Positions 1 through 5,370 of a DNA stretch of 6,992 nt are shown piece by piece (position 1 is the stretch's first letter; each line of letters starts with the position of its first letter). The notes below the pieces were generated by a model. The model had not been told where the DNA came from and did not search any database. It worked only from the letters and a program-made list of their open reading frames with translations. The translations under genes were made by a program, and so were the position numbers. Origin of the DNA: WHSM01 sp050701635 (lineage in GTDB: Bacteria > Actinomycetota > Actinomycetes > Mycobacteriales > Micromonosporaceae); the NCBI GenBank assembly GCA_050701635.1, contig JBOGDF010000297.1:1-6992 (forward strand), written 5' to 3'.

Positions 1-170
1 AACCGGACGGGCCGCATTCTGGGAGCGCGTGTTGCGGTGCGAAAACAGCTCTCGCACTTGTTCGCACAGTAGCCCAGTGGCGCACTGCCCACGACCTGTT
101 GTCCTCAATCTGATGAAGCTGGCGGCGGTTTCTCACACTGGGTCGTCGCCCAGGTACGCAGCCGACCAAC

Positions 171-176
171 TAGTGT
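171..176 (+). promoter_or_regulatory. Probable -10 element for the phosphorylase gene
   Basis: TAGTGT matches the actinobacterial -10 pattern TAnnnT. Transcription starting about 7 nt downstream (near 183-184) would give a leader of about 23 nt containing the Shine-Dalgarno sequence at 192-200. The following bases (TAGTGTCCG) closely resemble the -10 regions in front of the epimerase (TAACGTCGG) and the GT2 gene (TAGCGTCCG). No convincing -35 box lies 16-19 nt upstream, which is common for this promoter class. Confidence 0.5.
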
Positions 177-191
177 CCGTCAGAGGTGACC

Positions 192-200
192 GGAGAGGGG
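192..200 (+). promoter_or_regulatory. Shine-Dalgarno sequence that fixes the phosphorylase start
   Basis: GGAGAGGGG ends 6 nt before the GTG at 207. This is the reason for choosing 207 over the in-frame GTG at 186, where the only purine-rich stretch (AGAGG, 182-186) runs into the start codon. Confidence 0.7.
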
Positions 201-206
201 TGTCAG

Positions 207-1031
207 GTGCCGGAGTACGACAAGATCGGCGGCCCGGTGGAGTACGCGGTGATCGGCGGCTCGGGGCTGTACGCGCTGCTCGACGAGGCCACCGAGGTCA
301 CGGTGGAGACCCCGTACGGGGCCCCGAGCGACGCGATCACGGTCAGCCAGATCGACGGGCGCCGGGTGGCGTTCCTGCCCCGGCACGGCAAGGCGCACCA
401 GCACCCTCCACATCGGATTCCGTACCGGGCGAACCTGTGGGCGTTGCGTTCGCTGGGGGTACGCCAGCTCCTCGCGCCGTGCGCGGTCGGGGGGCTGCAG
501 CCGCAGCTGGGGGCGGGCACGTTCGTACTCCCGGATCAGCTGGTGGACCGCACCAGCGGCCGGGCGCAGACGTACTACGACGTGGGCGCGGTGCACGTGT
601 CCTTCGCCGATCCGTACTGCCCGTCCGGACGGGCGGCGGTGCTGGCGGCCGCGGCGGACTCCACTGTGGACATGGTGGACGGCGGCGCGATGGTGGTGGT
701 GGAAGGGCCGCGGTTCTCCACCCGCGCGGAGTCGCGCTGGTATTCGTCGCTGGGCTTCTCGCTGGTCAACATGACCGGCCACCCGGAGGCCGTACTGGCC
801 CGGGAGCTGGCGCTCTGCTACACGGCGATCGCGCTGGTCACAGACCTGGACGTGGGTGTGGAAGGGGCCGGCGACGCGGTCACCCAGGAAGAGGTGTTCC
901 GGGTCTTCGGGGAGAACACCGAGCGGCTGCGCACGCTGCTGTTCGACGTGGTGACCCGGCTCCCGGCGACCCGGCGGTGCCCCTGCCCCGCCACCCTGGA
1001 CGGCATCAAACTGCCGTTCGAGCTGCCCTAG
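207..1031 (+). CDS. S-methyl-5'-thioadenosine phosphorylase / purine nucleoside phosphorylase family (MTAP type)
   Basis: This 274-residue protein has the usual length for the trimeric MTAP/PNP family. These cytosolic enzymes cleave a purine nucleoside with phosphate, releasing the base and a sugar-1-phosphate; with methylthioadenosine this feeds purine and methionine salvage. Visible motifs in order are IGGSG at 16-20 (phosphate loop), RHGKAH at 59-64, YRANLWAL at 73-80, CAVGGL at 92-97, DQLVDRT at 110-116, EGPRFSTRAE at 166-175, VNMTGHPE at 187-194 and VTDLD at 211-215. The two aspartates D213 and D215 align with the D-x-D pair that human MTAP uses to recognise the 6-amino group of adenine, so an adenine nucleoside is the likelier substrate, whereas guanosine/inosine PNPs carry Asn there. 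One deviation is that the usual GSL of the ACGSL/AVGSL motif reads GGL. The GTG at 207 is preferred for its Shine-Dalgarno spacing. From memory, M. tuberculosis Rv0535 (pnp) is the likely counterpart. I am confident of the family and less so of the exact substrate. Confidence 0.92.
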   Translation: MPEYDKIGGPVEYAVIGGSGLYALLDEATEVTVETPYGAPSDAITVSQIDGRRVAFLPRHGKAHQHPPHRIPYRANLWALRSLGVRQLLAPCAVGGLQPQLGAGTFVLPDQLVDRTSGRAQTYYDVGAVHVSFADPYCPSGRAAVLAAAADSTVDMVDGGAMVVVEGPRFSTRAESRWYSSLGFSLVNMTGHPEAVLARELALCYTAIALVTDLDVGVEGAGDAVTQEEVFRVFGENTERLRTLLFDVVTRLPATRRCPCPATLDGIKLPFELP

Positions 1032-1047
1032 TTCTTACGGTCCGCTC

Positions 1048-1080
1048 ACCGGTGCCGGGCGAACGGCCGGCCACACCGGT
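1048..1080 (+). promoter_or_regulatory. Imperfect hairpin between the phosphorylase and the epimerase
   Basis: ACCGGTG (1048-1054) is exactly inverted as CACCGGT (1074-1080). Inside it CCGG (1055-1058) can pair with CCGG (1067-1070), leaving a 3-nt bulge (1071-1073) and an 8-nt loop. No T tract follows, so it is not a classical intrinsic terminator. It sits 9 bp upstream of the epimerase -10 element and covers the -35 zone, so it could be an operator or a weak terminator for the phosphorylase transcript. Confidence 0.4.
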
Positions 1081-1089
1081 CCGCGCCGC

Positions 1090-1095
1090 TAACGT
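1090..1095 (+). promoter_or_regulatory. Probable -10 element of a leaderless promoter for the epimerase
   Basis: TAACGT fits TAnnnT and lies exactly 7 nt before the ATG at 1103, so the transcript would begin at or within a base of the start codon. No Shine-Dalgarno sequence is present before this ATG, which agrees with leaderless translation. No good -35 box is seen. Confidence 0.55.
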
Positions 1096-1102
1096 CGGCT
1101 GC

Positions 1103-2146
1103 ATGCGGATCCTGGTCACCGGCGGTGCCGGCTTCATCGGAGGGTACGTGTCCGAAGCGCTGACCACCGCCGGGCACGACGTACGGATCCTCGACAGCCT
1201 GCACCCGGCCGCGCACACCGGCGACTGGCCGGCGTACCTGGACGGGGCTTCCCGGATCCACGGGGACGTACGCGACCCGGCGACGGTGCGCGATGCCCTG
1301 GCGGGGGTGGACGCGGTGGTGCACCAGGCGGCGATGGTCGGGCTCGGCGTCGACGCGCTGGACGCCCCGGAGTACGTCTCCTGCAACGATCTCGGCACCG
1401 CGGTGCTGCTCGCCGAGCTGGCCCGCGCCGGCGTCGGCCGCCTGGTGCTCGCCAGCTCGATGGTGGTGTACGGGGAAGGCCGCTACGAATGCGCCGAGCA
1501 CGGCGTGGTACGCCCCGGGCCACGCCGGCCGGAGCAGCTGGACGCCGGGCGCTTCGAGCCGCCGTGCCCGTACTGCGGGGCGGCGCTGAAGGCTGGGCTG
1601 GTGCCGGAGGACGCGCCGCTGGATCCGCGCAACACGTACGCCGCCACCAAGCTGGCCCAAGAGCACCTGACCGCGTCCTGGGTACGCCTCACCGGCGGCG
1701 CCGCGGTCGCCCTGCGCTACCACAACGTGTACGGCCCCCGGATGCCCCGCGACACCCCGTACGCCGGGGTGGCGGCGATCTTCCGGTCGGCGCTGGAACG
1801 GGGCGAGCCGCCGCGGGTGTTCGAGGACGGCGGGCAGCGGCGGGACTTCGTACACGTGAAGGATGTGGCGCGGGCCAACGTCGCCGCGCTGGGGGCCACG
1901 GCGGACGGGCCGGGCTTCACGGCGTACAACATCGGATCGGGAAAACCACGGACGGTGGGTGAGATGGCGACGGCGCTGGCCGAAGCCTTCGGCGGCCCCT
2001 CCCCCGTGGTCACCGGCGGATACCGGCTCGGGGACGTACGCCACGTGACCGCCTCGTCGGAGCGCGCCCGCGCCGAGCTGGGCTTCACCGCCCGGGTCGA
2101 CTTCGCCGACGGCATCCGCGAGTTCGCCACCGCCCCACTGCGCTAG
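1103..2146 (+). CDS. NAD-dependent sugar-nucleotide epimerase/dehydratase (extended SDR) with a Cys/His insert
   Basis: This 347-residue cytosolic enzyme belongs to the extended short-chain dehydrogenase family, whose members epimerise or dehydrate NDP-sugars through a bound NAD. The Rossmann motif GGAGFIG is at 7-13 and the acidic residue after strand 2, which selects NAD over NADP, is D31. The catalytic region has SS at 118-119 and YAATK at 179-183 (Y179, K183), followed by RYHNVYGP at 205-212 and RDFVHVKDVA at 247-256, which are typical of GalE-like proteins. Residues about 128-165 form an insert with C130-x2-H133 and C155-x2-C158, which looks like a small zinc site. From memory, a similar Cys-rich insert occurs in proteins annotated as dTDP-L-rhamnose 4-epimerase (WbiB type), so the substrate may be a dTDP- or UDP-sugar; I cannot choose. 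ATG 1103 is chosen because the Rossmann fold begins there, even though the frame stays open far upstream. The gene probably corresponds to M. tuberculosis galE3 (Rv0536), which I recall sits next to pnp. Confidence 0.9.
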   Translation: MRILVTGGAGFIGGYVSEALTTAGHDVRILDSLHPAAHTGDWPAYLDGASRIHGDVRDPATVRDALAGVDAVVHQAAMVGLGVDALDAPEYVSCNDLGTAVLLAELARAGVGRLVLASSMVVYGEGRYECAEHGVVRPGPRRPEQLDAGRFEPPCPYCGAALKAGLVPEDAPLDPRNTYAATKLAQEHLTASWVRLTGGAAVALRYHNVYGPRMPRDTPYAGVAAIFRSALERGEPPRVFEDGGQRRDFVHVKDVARANVAALGATADGPGFTAYNIGSGKPRTVGEMATALAEAFGGPSPVVTGGYRLGDVRHVTASSERARAELGFTARVDFADGIREFATAPLR

Positions 2147-2165
2147 CCCGTGTCCGGCGCGGCGC
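2147..2165. other. Short convergent intergenic gap
   Basis: Only 19 nt separate the stop codons of the epimerase (+) and the histidine kinase (-). The one symmetrical element is GGCGC-G-GCGCC at 2156-2166, which enters the kinase stop codon. Its stem is too short and it lacks a T tract on either strand, so I do not call a terminator. Confidence 0.6.
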
Positions 2166-3185
2166 CTAACCCGTCGGCAGGCGTACCAGGAAGCGACAGC
2201 CGTCGCCGACGTTGCTGACCGCGACCTGGCCCCGGTGGGCGTCCACCAGCCCCCGTACGATCGCCAGCCCCAGCCCGCCGCCGGCGCCGTTGGTGGCCGC
2301 ACCCCGGGGGGTACGGGCGGCCTCGCCGCGGAACGCGATGTCGAACACCCGGGGCAGGTCGGGCTCCGGGATCCCGCCGCAGGCATCGGTGACCGCCAGC
2401 CAGCCGCCCTGCGCGTCCCGGCCGCCGGTCACCGTGACCGTGCCGTCGGACGGGGTGTGCCGGATCGCGTTCAGCAGCAGGTTGGCGACGATCCGGCTCA
2501 ACTCCGGCTCGCTGCCCCGTACGGTGGGCCAGGCCCCGGCGTCGGCGATCAGCCGGATCCGCCGGGCGGTGGCCAGCGGCATCGCGGAGGCGACCGCGTC
2601 GCTGACCACGTCGCCCAGGGAAACCGCGCTCAGCGAAAGCCGCAGCGCGCCGGCGTTGATCCGGGACAGCTCGAACAGGTCGTCGACCAGCCCGGCCATC
2701 CGGTCGCACTCGTGCCGGATCCGGCCGTGGTAGTCGACCACCGTCTCCCGGTCGGTCACCACCCCGTCCTCCAGCGCCTCGGCCATCGCCCGCAACCCCG
2801 CCAGGGGCGTACGCAGATCGTGGCTCACCCACGCCACCAGCTCGCGCCGGCTGGCCTCCAGCAGGCGTTCCCGTTCCCGCGCCTCGGCGGCCCAGACGCT
2901 CTCGGCGGCGAGCCGGCGACCCGCCCACAGCGCCACCGCCAGGCTGACCACGCCGGCCACCACCACCACGACCAGCAGCACCGTCAGGTCGTGTGCGCTG
3001 ATGAACATGGCGAGCGCGTCGGCCACGATCCCGGCCAGCACCGCGCCCACCGTCACCGCGAGCAGTACGCAGATGTGCGCGGTGACCGAGCGCCCCCGCA
3101 TCCGGCGCAGCAGCAGCGCACCCGGCACCGCGACCGCCAGCGACGCCGCCAGCGCGATCCCGATCACGATCACCATGTCACGCAT
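2166..3185 (-). CDS. Two-component sensor histidine kinase with compact membrane sensor region
   Basis: This 339-residue inner-membrane kinase would autophosphorylate on a histidine and pass the phosphate to the neighbouring response regulator. The N-terminus has about three hydrophobic segments (roughly 4-26, 36-62 and 68-88) joined by very short loops, so there is no extracellular sensor domain. I see no clear HAMP domain either; a short charged helix (about 90-118) leads directly to the dimerisation helix. The H-box is SHDLRTPL at 121-128 with H122 as the phosphorylation site. The ATPase domain shows an N-box with N235 and N239 (NLLLNA), a G1 box DACGGIP at 267-273 and a G2 box GGGLGLAI at 302-309, all intact. 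The ATG at 3185 has a strong Shine-Dalgarno sequence (GGGAGGT, complement of 3190-3196) and overlaps the regulator's stop by 8 nt, indicating translational coupling. The family is not in doubt; the signal is unknown. The layout suggests intramembrane sensing or sensing through a partner such as the membrane protein encoded upstream. Confidence 0.93.
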   Translation of the reverse strand: MRDMVIVIGIALAASLAVAVPGALLLRRMRGRSVTAHICVLLAVTVGAVLAGIVADALAMFISAHDLTVLLVVVVVAGVVSLAVALWAGRRLAAESVWAAEARERERLLEASRRELVAWVSHDLRTPLAGLRAMAEALEDGVVTDRETVVDYHGRIRHECDRMAGLVDDLFELSRINAGALRLSLSAVSLGDVVSDAVASAMPLATARRIRLIADAGAWPTVRGSEPELSRIVANLLLNAIRHTPSDGTVTVTGGRDAQGGWLAVTDACGGIPEPDLPRVFDIAFRGEAARTPRGAATNGAGGGLGLAIVRGLVDAHRGQVAVSNVGDGCRFLVRLPTG

Positions 3186-3924
3186 CCGGACCTCCCTCAG
3201 CCGCCGCGCCGGTACCGGTCGCCGCGCCGGCCGCCGACACCGGCTCGTAGCGGTAGCCGACGCCCCAGACGGTGACGATCCGGCGCGGCTCGGCCGGGTC
3301 GTCCTCGACCTTCTCCCGCAGCCGGCGTACGTGCACCGTCACCGTGGACTGGTCGCCGAACGTCCAGCCCCACACCTGTTCCAGCAGCTCCCCCCGCCGG
3401 TACGCCCGCCCCGGGTGCCGCATCAGGTGCACCAGCAGGTCGAACTCCCGTACGGTCAGCGCCAGCTCGGCGCCGCGCAGGGTCGCCACCCGGGCGCCGG
3501 TGTCGACCACCAGCCCGGCGTCGGCGAGGGTCTCCGGCTCCGCCGCCGGCGGTCGGGCGGCCCGGCGCAGCACCGACTGCACCCGCAGCACCAGCTCGCG
3601 CGGGGAGAACGGCTTGGTCACGTAGTCGTCGGCGCCGGTCTGCAGCCCGACCACCCGGTCGGACTCCTCACCCAGCGCGGTCAGCATCACCACCGGGACG
3701 TCGGAGTGCGCGCGCATCCGGCGGCATACCTCGATGCCGTCCATCCCGGGCAGCATCAGGTCCAGCACCACCAGGTCGGGCCGCTGCTCGGCGTACGCGG
3801 TGAGCGCCGCCGGTCCGTCACCGGCCAGGGTCACGGTGATCCCGGCCCGCTCCAGGTAGCGGCGAACCACGTCGCTCACCGTCGGGTCGTCGTCGACGAC
3901 GAGCACTTTCGCGGCTTCGGTCAT
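3178..3924 (-). CDS. OmpR/PhoB-family response regulator
   Basis: This 248-residue DNA-binding regulator has a receiver domain at about 5-121 with the acidic cluster D11-D13, phosphoacceptor D55 (in VVLDLMLPG), T82 and K104 (TKPF), so the phosphorylation site is complete. A winged-helix DNA-binding domain covers about 135-227, with the expected ELALTVREFDLL (153-164), recognition-helix region TVTVHVRRLREKVE (194-207) and the terminal hairpin VTVWGVGYRY (217-226). The last 20 residues are an Ala/Gly-rich tail that overlaps the kinase start. The ATG at 3924 is preferred over an in-frame start 30 nt upstream because GAGGAGG (complement of 3930-3936) lies 5 nt before it and because the receiver strand 1 begins at residue 6. 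It starts 14 nt after the stop of the membrane-protein gene, so the three genes are probably one transcript. Its targets are unknown; autoregulation at the 5268-5370 region is a reasonable inference. Confidence 0.95.
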   Translation of the reverse strand: MTEAAKVLVVDDDPTVSDVVRRYLERAGITVTLAGDGPAALTAYAEQRPDLVVLDLMLPGMDGIEVCRRMRAHSDVPVVMLTALGEESDRVVGLQTGADDYVTKPFSPRELVLRVQSVLRRAARPPAAEPETLADAGLVVDTGARVATLRGAELALTVREFDLLVHLMRHPGRAYRRGELLEQVWGWTFGDQSTVTVHVRRLREKVEDDPAEPRRIVTVWGVGYRYEPVSAAGAATGTGAAAEGGPDA

Positions 3925-3929
3925 GCCCG

Positions 3930-3936
3930 CCTCCTC
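3930..3936 (-). promoter_or_regulatory. Shine-Dalgarno sequence that fixes the response-regulator start
   Basis: On the minus strand GAGGAGG precedes the ATG at 3924 by 5 nt. It lies in the 14-nt gap after the membrane-protein stop codon and supports the shorter, 248-residue form of the regulator. Confidence 0.75.
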
Positions 3937-3938
3937 GG

Positions 3939-5267
3939 TTACCACCAGAACCACAGCAACGCTTCGAGCGCTATCGCCAGCCCGACCTGCGCGGCCAGCC
4001 AGCGCCGGGTGTGCCGCTCCGGGAGCAACCCGGCCAGCAGCAGCAACCAGACCAGGAACGGCAGGTAGATCCGCTCCACCTCACCCTTGGACAGCCCGGA
4101 CGCGGTCGCCACCGCGATGGCGCCCAAAGCACAGACCCATAACACCATTCCGGGGGTACGCCGCCGCAGCCCCGCCGGCAGCGCCGCGACCACCGCCGGG
4201 CCCACCGCGATGGCGACCGCCGCCGGGTTGGCGATCCAGAAATACCAGCCCGGGCGGTCCTGCCAGGCGGGGCCGCTGCGTACCCGCTCGGTGGCCAGCT
4301 GGAGTCCCTCGTACCAGTGGAAGCCGGCGAGGGCGGCGGCGACCAGCAGCGCCAGCACCACCGCGCCGCCGACGAGCAGGGGCCGGATCCGGCGGCGTAC
4401 CGCCACCACGCCGACCGCGAGCGGCCCGAGCAGCAGCAGGCCGTACGACAGGAACAGGCAGCCGCCGAGCGCCAGCCCGCCGGCCGCGGCGAGCAGGTCG
4501 CCCTTGCGGTCGTGCCGGGTCGCCGCGTGCGCCAGCGCGCAGACGCCGAGCGCGCCCACCCCGGCGAACAGCGCGTCCGCGCTGGTGGCGATCCACAGCG
4601 CCGCCGGCGCGAAGACCAGGTACGGCGCCGTACGCCGCGCGAACTCCTCACCGGCGTACAGCCGGACCGTGGACAGCACCGCCGGCACCGCCGCCGCACC
4701 GACCGCGATGCAGAGCAGCGCCGCGGGCAGGGCGCCGCCGAGCCCGACCCGATCCAGCAGTACGAAGACCCCCAGCGCCCCCGGCGGATGCCCACCCACG
4801 TGCGTCGTCCACTGTGGACTGTCCAGCACGTGATCGTTGAAGGTCGCCAAGAAGTCGGGGCCCACCCGGGGCACGTCGTACGGGTATTCCCAGCGGTTGG
4901 ACAGCGGGCGGGTCAGCCCCGCCAGGCCGTCGCTGAGCGCCAGGCTGACCGGCCACGCCACGCCGGCGGTGTACCCCGCCCCGAGCAGCCGGCGCCACGA
5001 CAGCCGTACGGCGAGCAGCGGGGCGTGCCAGACCGCGAGCCCCGCGACCACCGCCGCCGCGACCAGCCCCACCGACCCCGCGGGCCGCCACTGCCCGCGC
5101 AACGGCCAGGTGGTGCCCAGGTGCAGGTCCACCCCGGTACGCGTCAACCACAGCCCGACCAGCCAGCTGACCAGCACCAACGCACCCGCGACGCCGAGCG
5201 CCCAGCCACTGCCGGCGCCGACCGCGCGACGCGGTGGCGCTTCGAGGGTGGACACGGTGCTGCTCAC
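3939..5267 (-). CDS. Polytopic membrane protein, possible GT-C-type glycosyltransferase
   Basis: The 442-residue protein has about ten to twelve hydrophobic segments, for example near 22-42, 64-82, 92-112, 178-200, 228-246, 257-290, 296-314, 344-366, 373-391, 398-414 and 422-440. It ends directly in an aromatic membrane segment (FWW). A polar loop at about 113-163 carries conserved-looking residues (EYPYD 127-131, GPDF 136-139, ND 144-145, GHPPG 159-163). SADALF (229-234) and KGEVERIYLPF (394-404) also look functional. A polytopic fold with a large acidic first loop, a mid-protein Ser/Asp in a membrane segment and a charged motif near the end resembles GT-C glycosyltransferases that use lipid-linked sugars, but I cannot see a decisive catalytic signature. 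From memory its position matches M. tuberculosis Rv0537c, an integral membrane protein of unknown function. The start is GTG, with a TAGGCT element only 6 nt upstream and no Shine-Dalgarno sequence. It is first in an operon with the two-component system. Confidence 0.85.
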   Translation of the reverse strand: MSSTVSTLEAPPRRAVGAGSGWALGVAGALVLVSWLVGLWLTRTGVDLHLGTTWPLRGQWRPAGSVGLVAAAVVAGLAVWHAPLLAVRLSWRRLLGAGYTAGVAWPVSLALSDGLAGLTRPLSNRWEYPYDVPRVGPDFLATFNDHVLDSPQWTTHVGGHPPGALGVFVLLDRVGLGGALPAALLCIAVGAAAVPAVLSTVRLYAGEEFARRTAPYLVFAPAALWIATSADALFAGVGALGVCALAHAATRHDRKGDLLAAAGGLALGGCLFLSYGLLLLGPLAVGVVAVRRRIRPLLVGGAVVLALLVAAALAGFHWYEGLQLATERVRSGPAWQDRPGWYFWIANPAAVAIAVGPAVVAALPAGLRRRTPGMVLWVCALGAIAVATASGLSKGEVERIYLPFLVWLLLLAGLLPERHTRRWLAAQVGLAIALEALLWFWW

Positions 5268-5273
5268 CCACCG

Positions 5274-5279
5274 AGCCTA
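5274..5279 (-). promoter_or_regulatory. Probable -10 element of a leaderless promoter for the membrane protein/two-component operon
   Basis: On the minus strand TAGGCT (TAnnnT) lies 6 nt before the GTG at 5267, placing the transcription start at the start codon. There is no Shine-Dalgarno sequence between them, which supports leaderless translation. No clear -35 box is found. Confidence 0.5.
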
Positions 5280-5308
5280 GGCCGGCTTCCGGGCCCGGGT
5301 GGCCGGCT
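5280..5308. repeat. Direct repeat GGCCGGCT in the divergent promoter region
   Basis: Copies of GGCCGGCT lie at 5280-5287 and 5301-5308, 21 bp apart start to start, which is two helical turns. Between them is the self-complementary core GGGCCCGGG (5291-5299). The first copy abuts the minus-strand -10 element. This could be a paired binding site for a regulator such as the response regulator encoded at 3178-3924, but GGCCGG is not rare in such GC-rich DNA. Confidence 0.3.
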
Positions 5309-5357
5309 GCGACCTTGACGTTCGCAGTTCGTAAGGGACACGTACGCCCGCCCGGGC

Positions 5358-5363
5358 TAGCGT
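5358..5363 (+). promoter_or_regulatory. Probable -10 element of a leaderless promoter for the GT2 operon
   Basis: TAGCGT lies exactly 7 nt before the ATG at 5371, the same arrangement as the epimerase gene, and no Shine-Dalgarno sequence is present. A TTGACG hexamer at 5315-5320 would be a fine -35 box but is 37 nt away, too far to pair with this element. Confidence 0.55.
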
Positions 5364-5370
5364 CCGAACC

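Larger units (their letters stand above)
1..206. other. Non-coding leader upstream of the phosphorylase
   Basis: I see no supportable gene here. Positions about 40-180 are less GC-rich than the rest of the window, as expected of an intergenic promoter region. The stretch holds short inverted repeats (GTGCGA 37-42 with TCGCAC 52-57, or GTGCGAA 37-43 with TTCGCAC 61-67; CAGTG 75-79 with CACTG 83-87; CCCAGTG 73-79 with CACTGGG 136-142) and a likely -10 element at 171-176. The frame of the downstream epimerase happens to stay open through this region, but its translation is low-complexity Arg/Gly/Ala-rich sequence and is not a gene. A minus-strand ATG at 16 could begin an upstream divergent gene, but only five codons are visible, so I make no call. 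Confidence 0.6.

Noticed and set aside
1..16. Start of a divergent minus-strand gene at position 16
   Set aside because: Only five codons are visible, there is no Shine-Dalgarno sequence before the ATG, and no motif can be judged.
186..206. GTG at 186 as the phosphorylase start
   Set aside because: Its purine-rich stretch touches the start codon, whereas GGAGAGGGG is well spaced for the GTG at 207. It cannot be fully excluded.
29..1102. A long in-frame extension of the epimerase, suggesting a 705-residue fusion protein
   Set aside because: The extension overlaps the well-supported phosphorylase in another frame, translates to low-complexity Arg/Gly-rich sequence, and the Rossmann fold begins exactly at the ATG at 1103 with a promoter 7 nt before it.
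2150..2170. Bidirectional intrinsic terminator between the convergent genes
   Set aside because: The symmetric GGCGC-G-GCGCC would leave a tiny stem and there is no T tract on either strand.
1046..2386. A 446-codon open frame on the minus strand opposite the epimerase
   Set aside because: It covers the epimerase coding strand and crosses into the kinase gene, has no recognisable domain, and its composition is that of an antisense shadow in GC-rich DNA.
2235..5318. Long plus-strand open frames opposite the kinase, regulator and membrane protein
   Set aside because: Their translations are His/Arg/Pro/Gln-rich low-complexity sequence, while the minus-strand frames hold complete, motif-bearing proteins.
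5315..5345. TTGACG as the -35 box of a sigma-70-type promoter for GT2
   Set aside because: No acceptable -10 hexamer lies 16-19 nt downstream, and the good TAGCGT element is 37 nt away.
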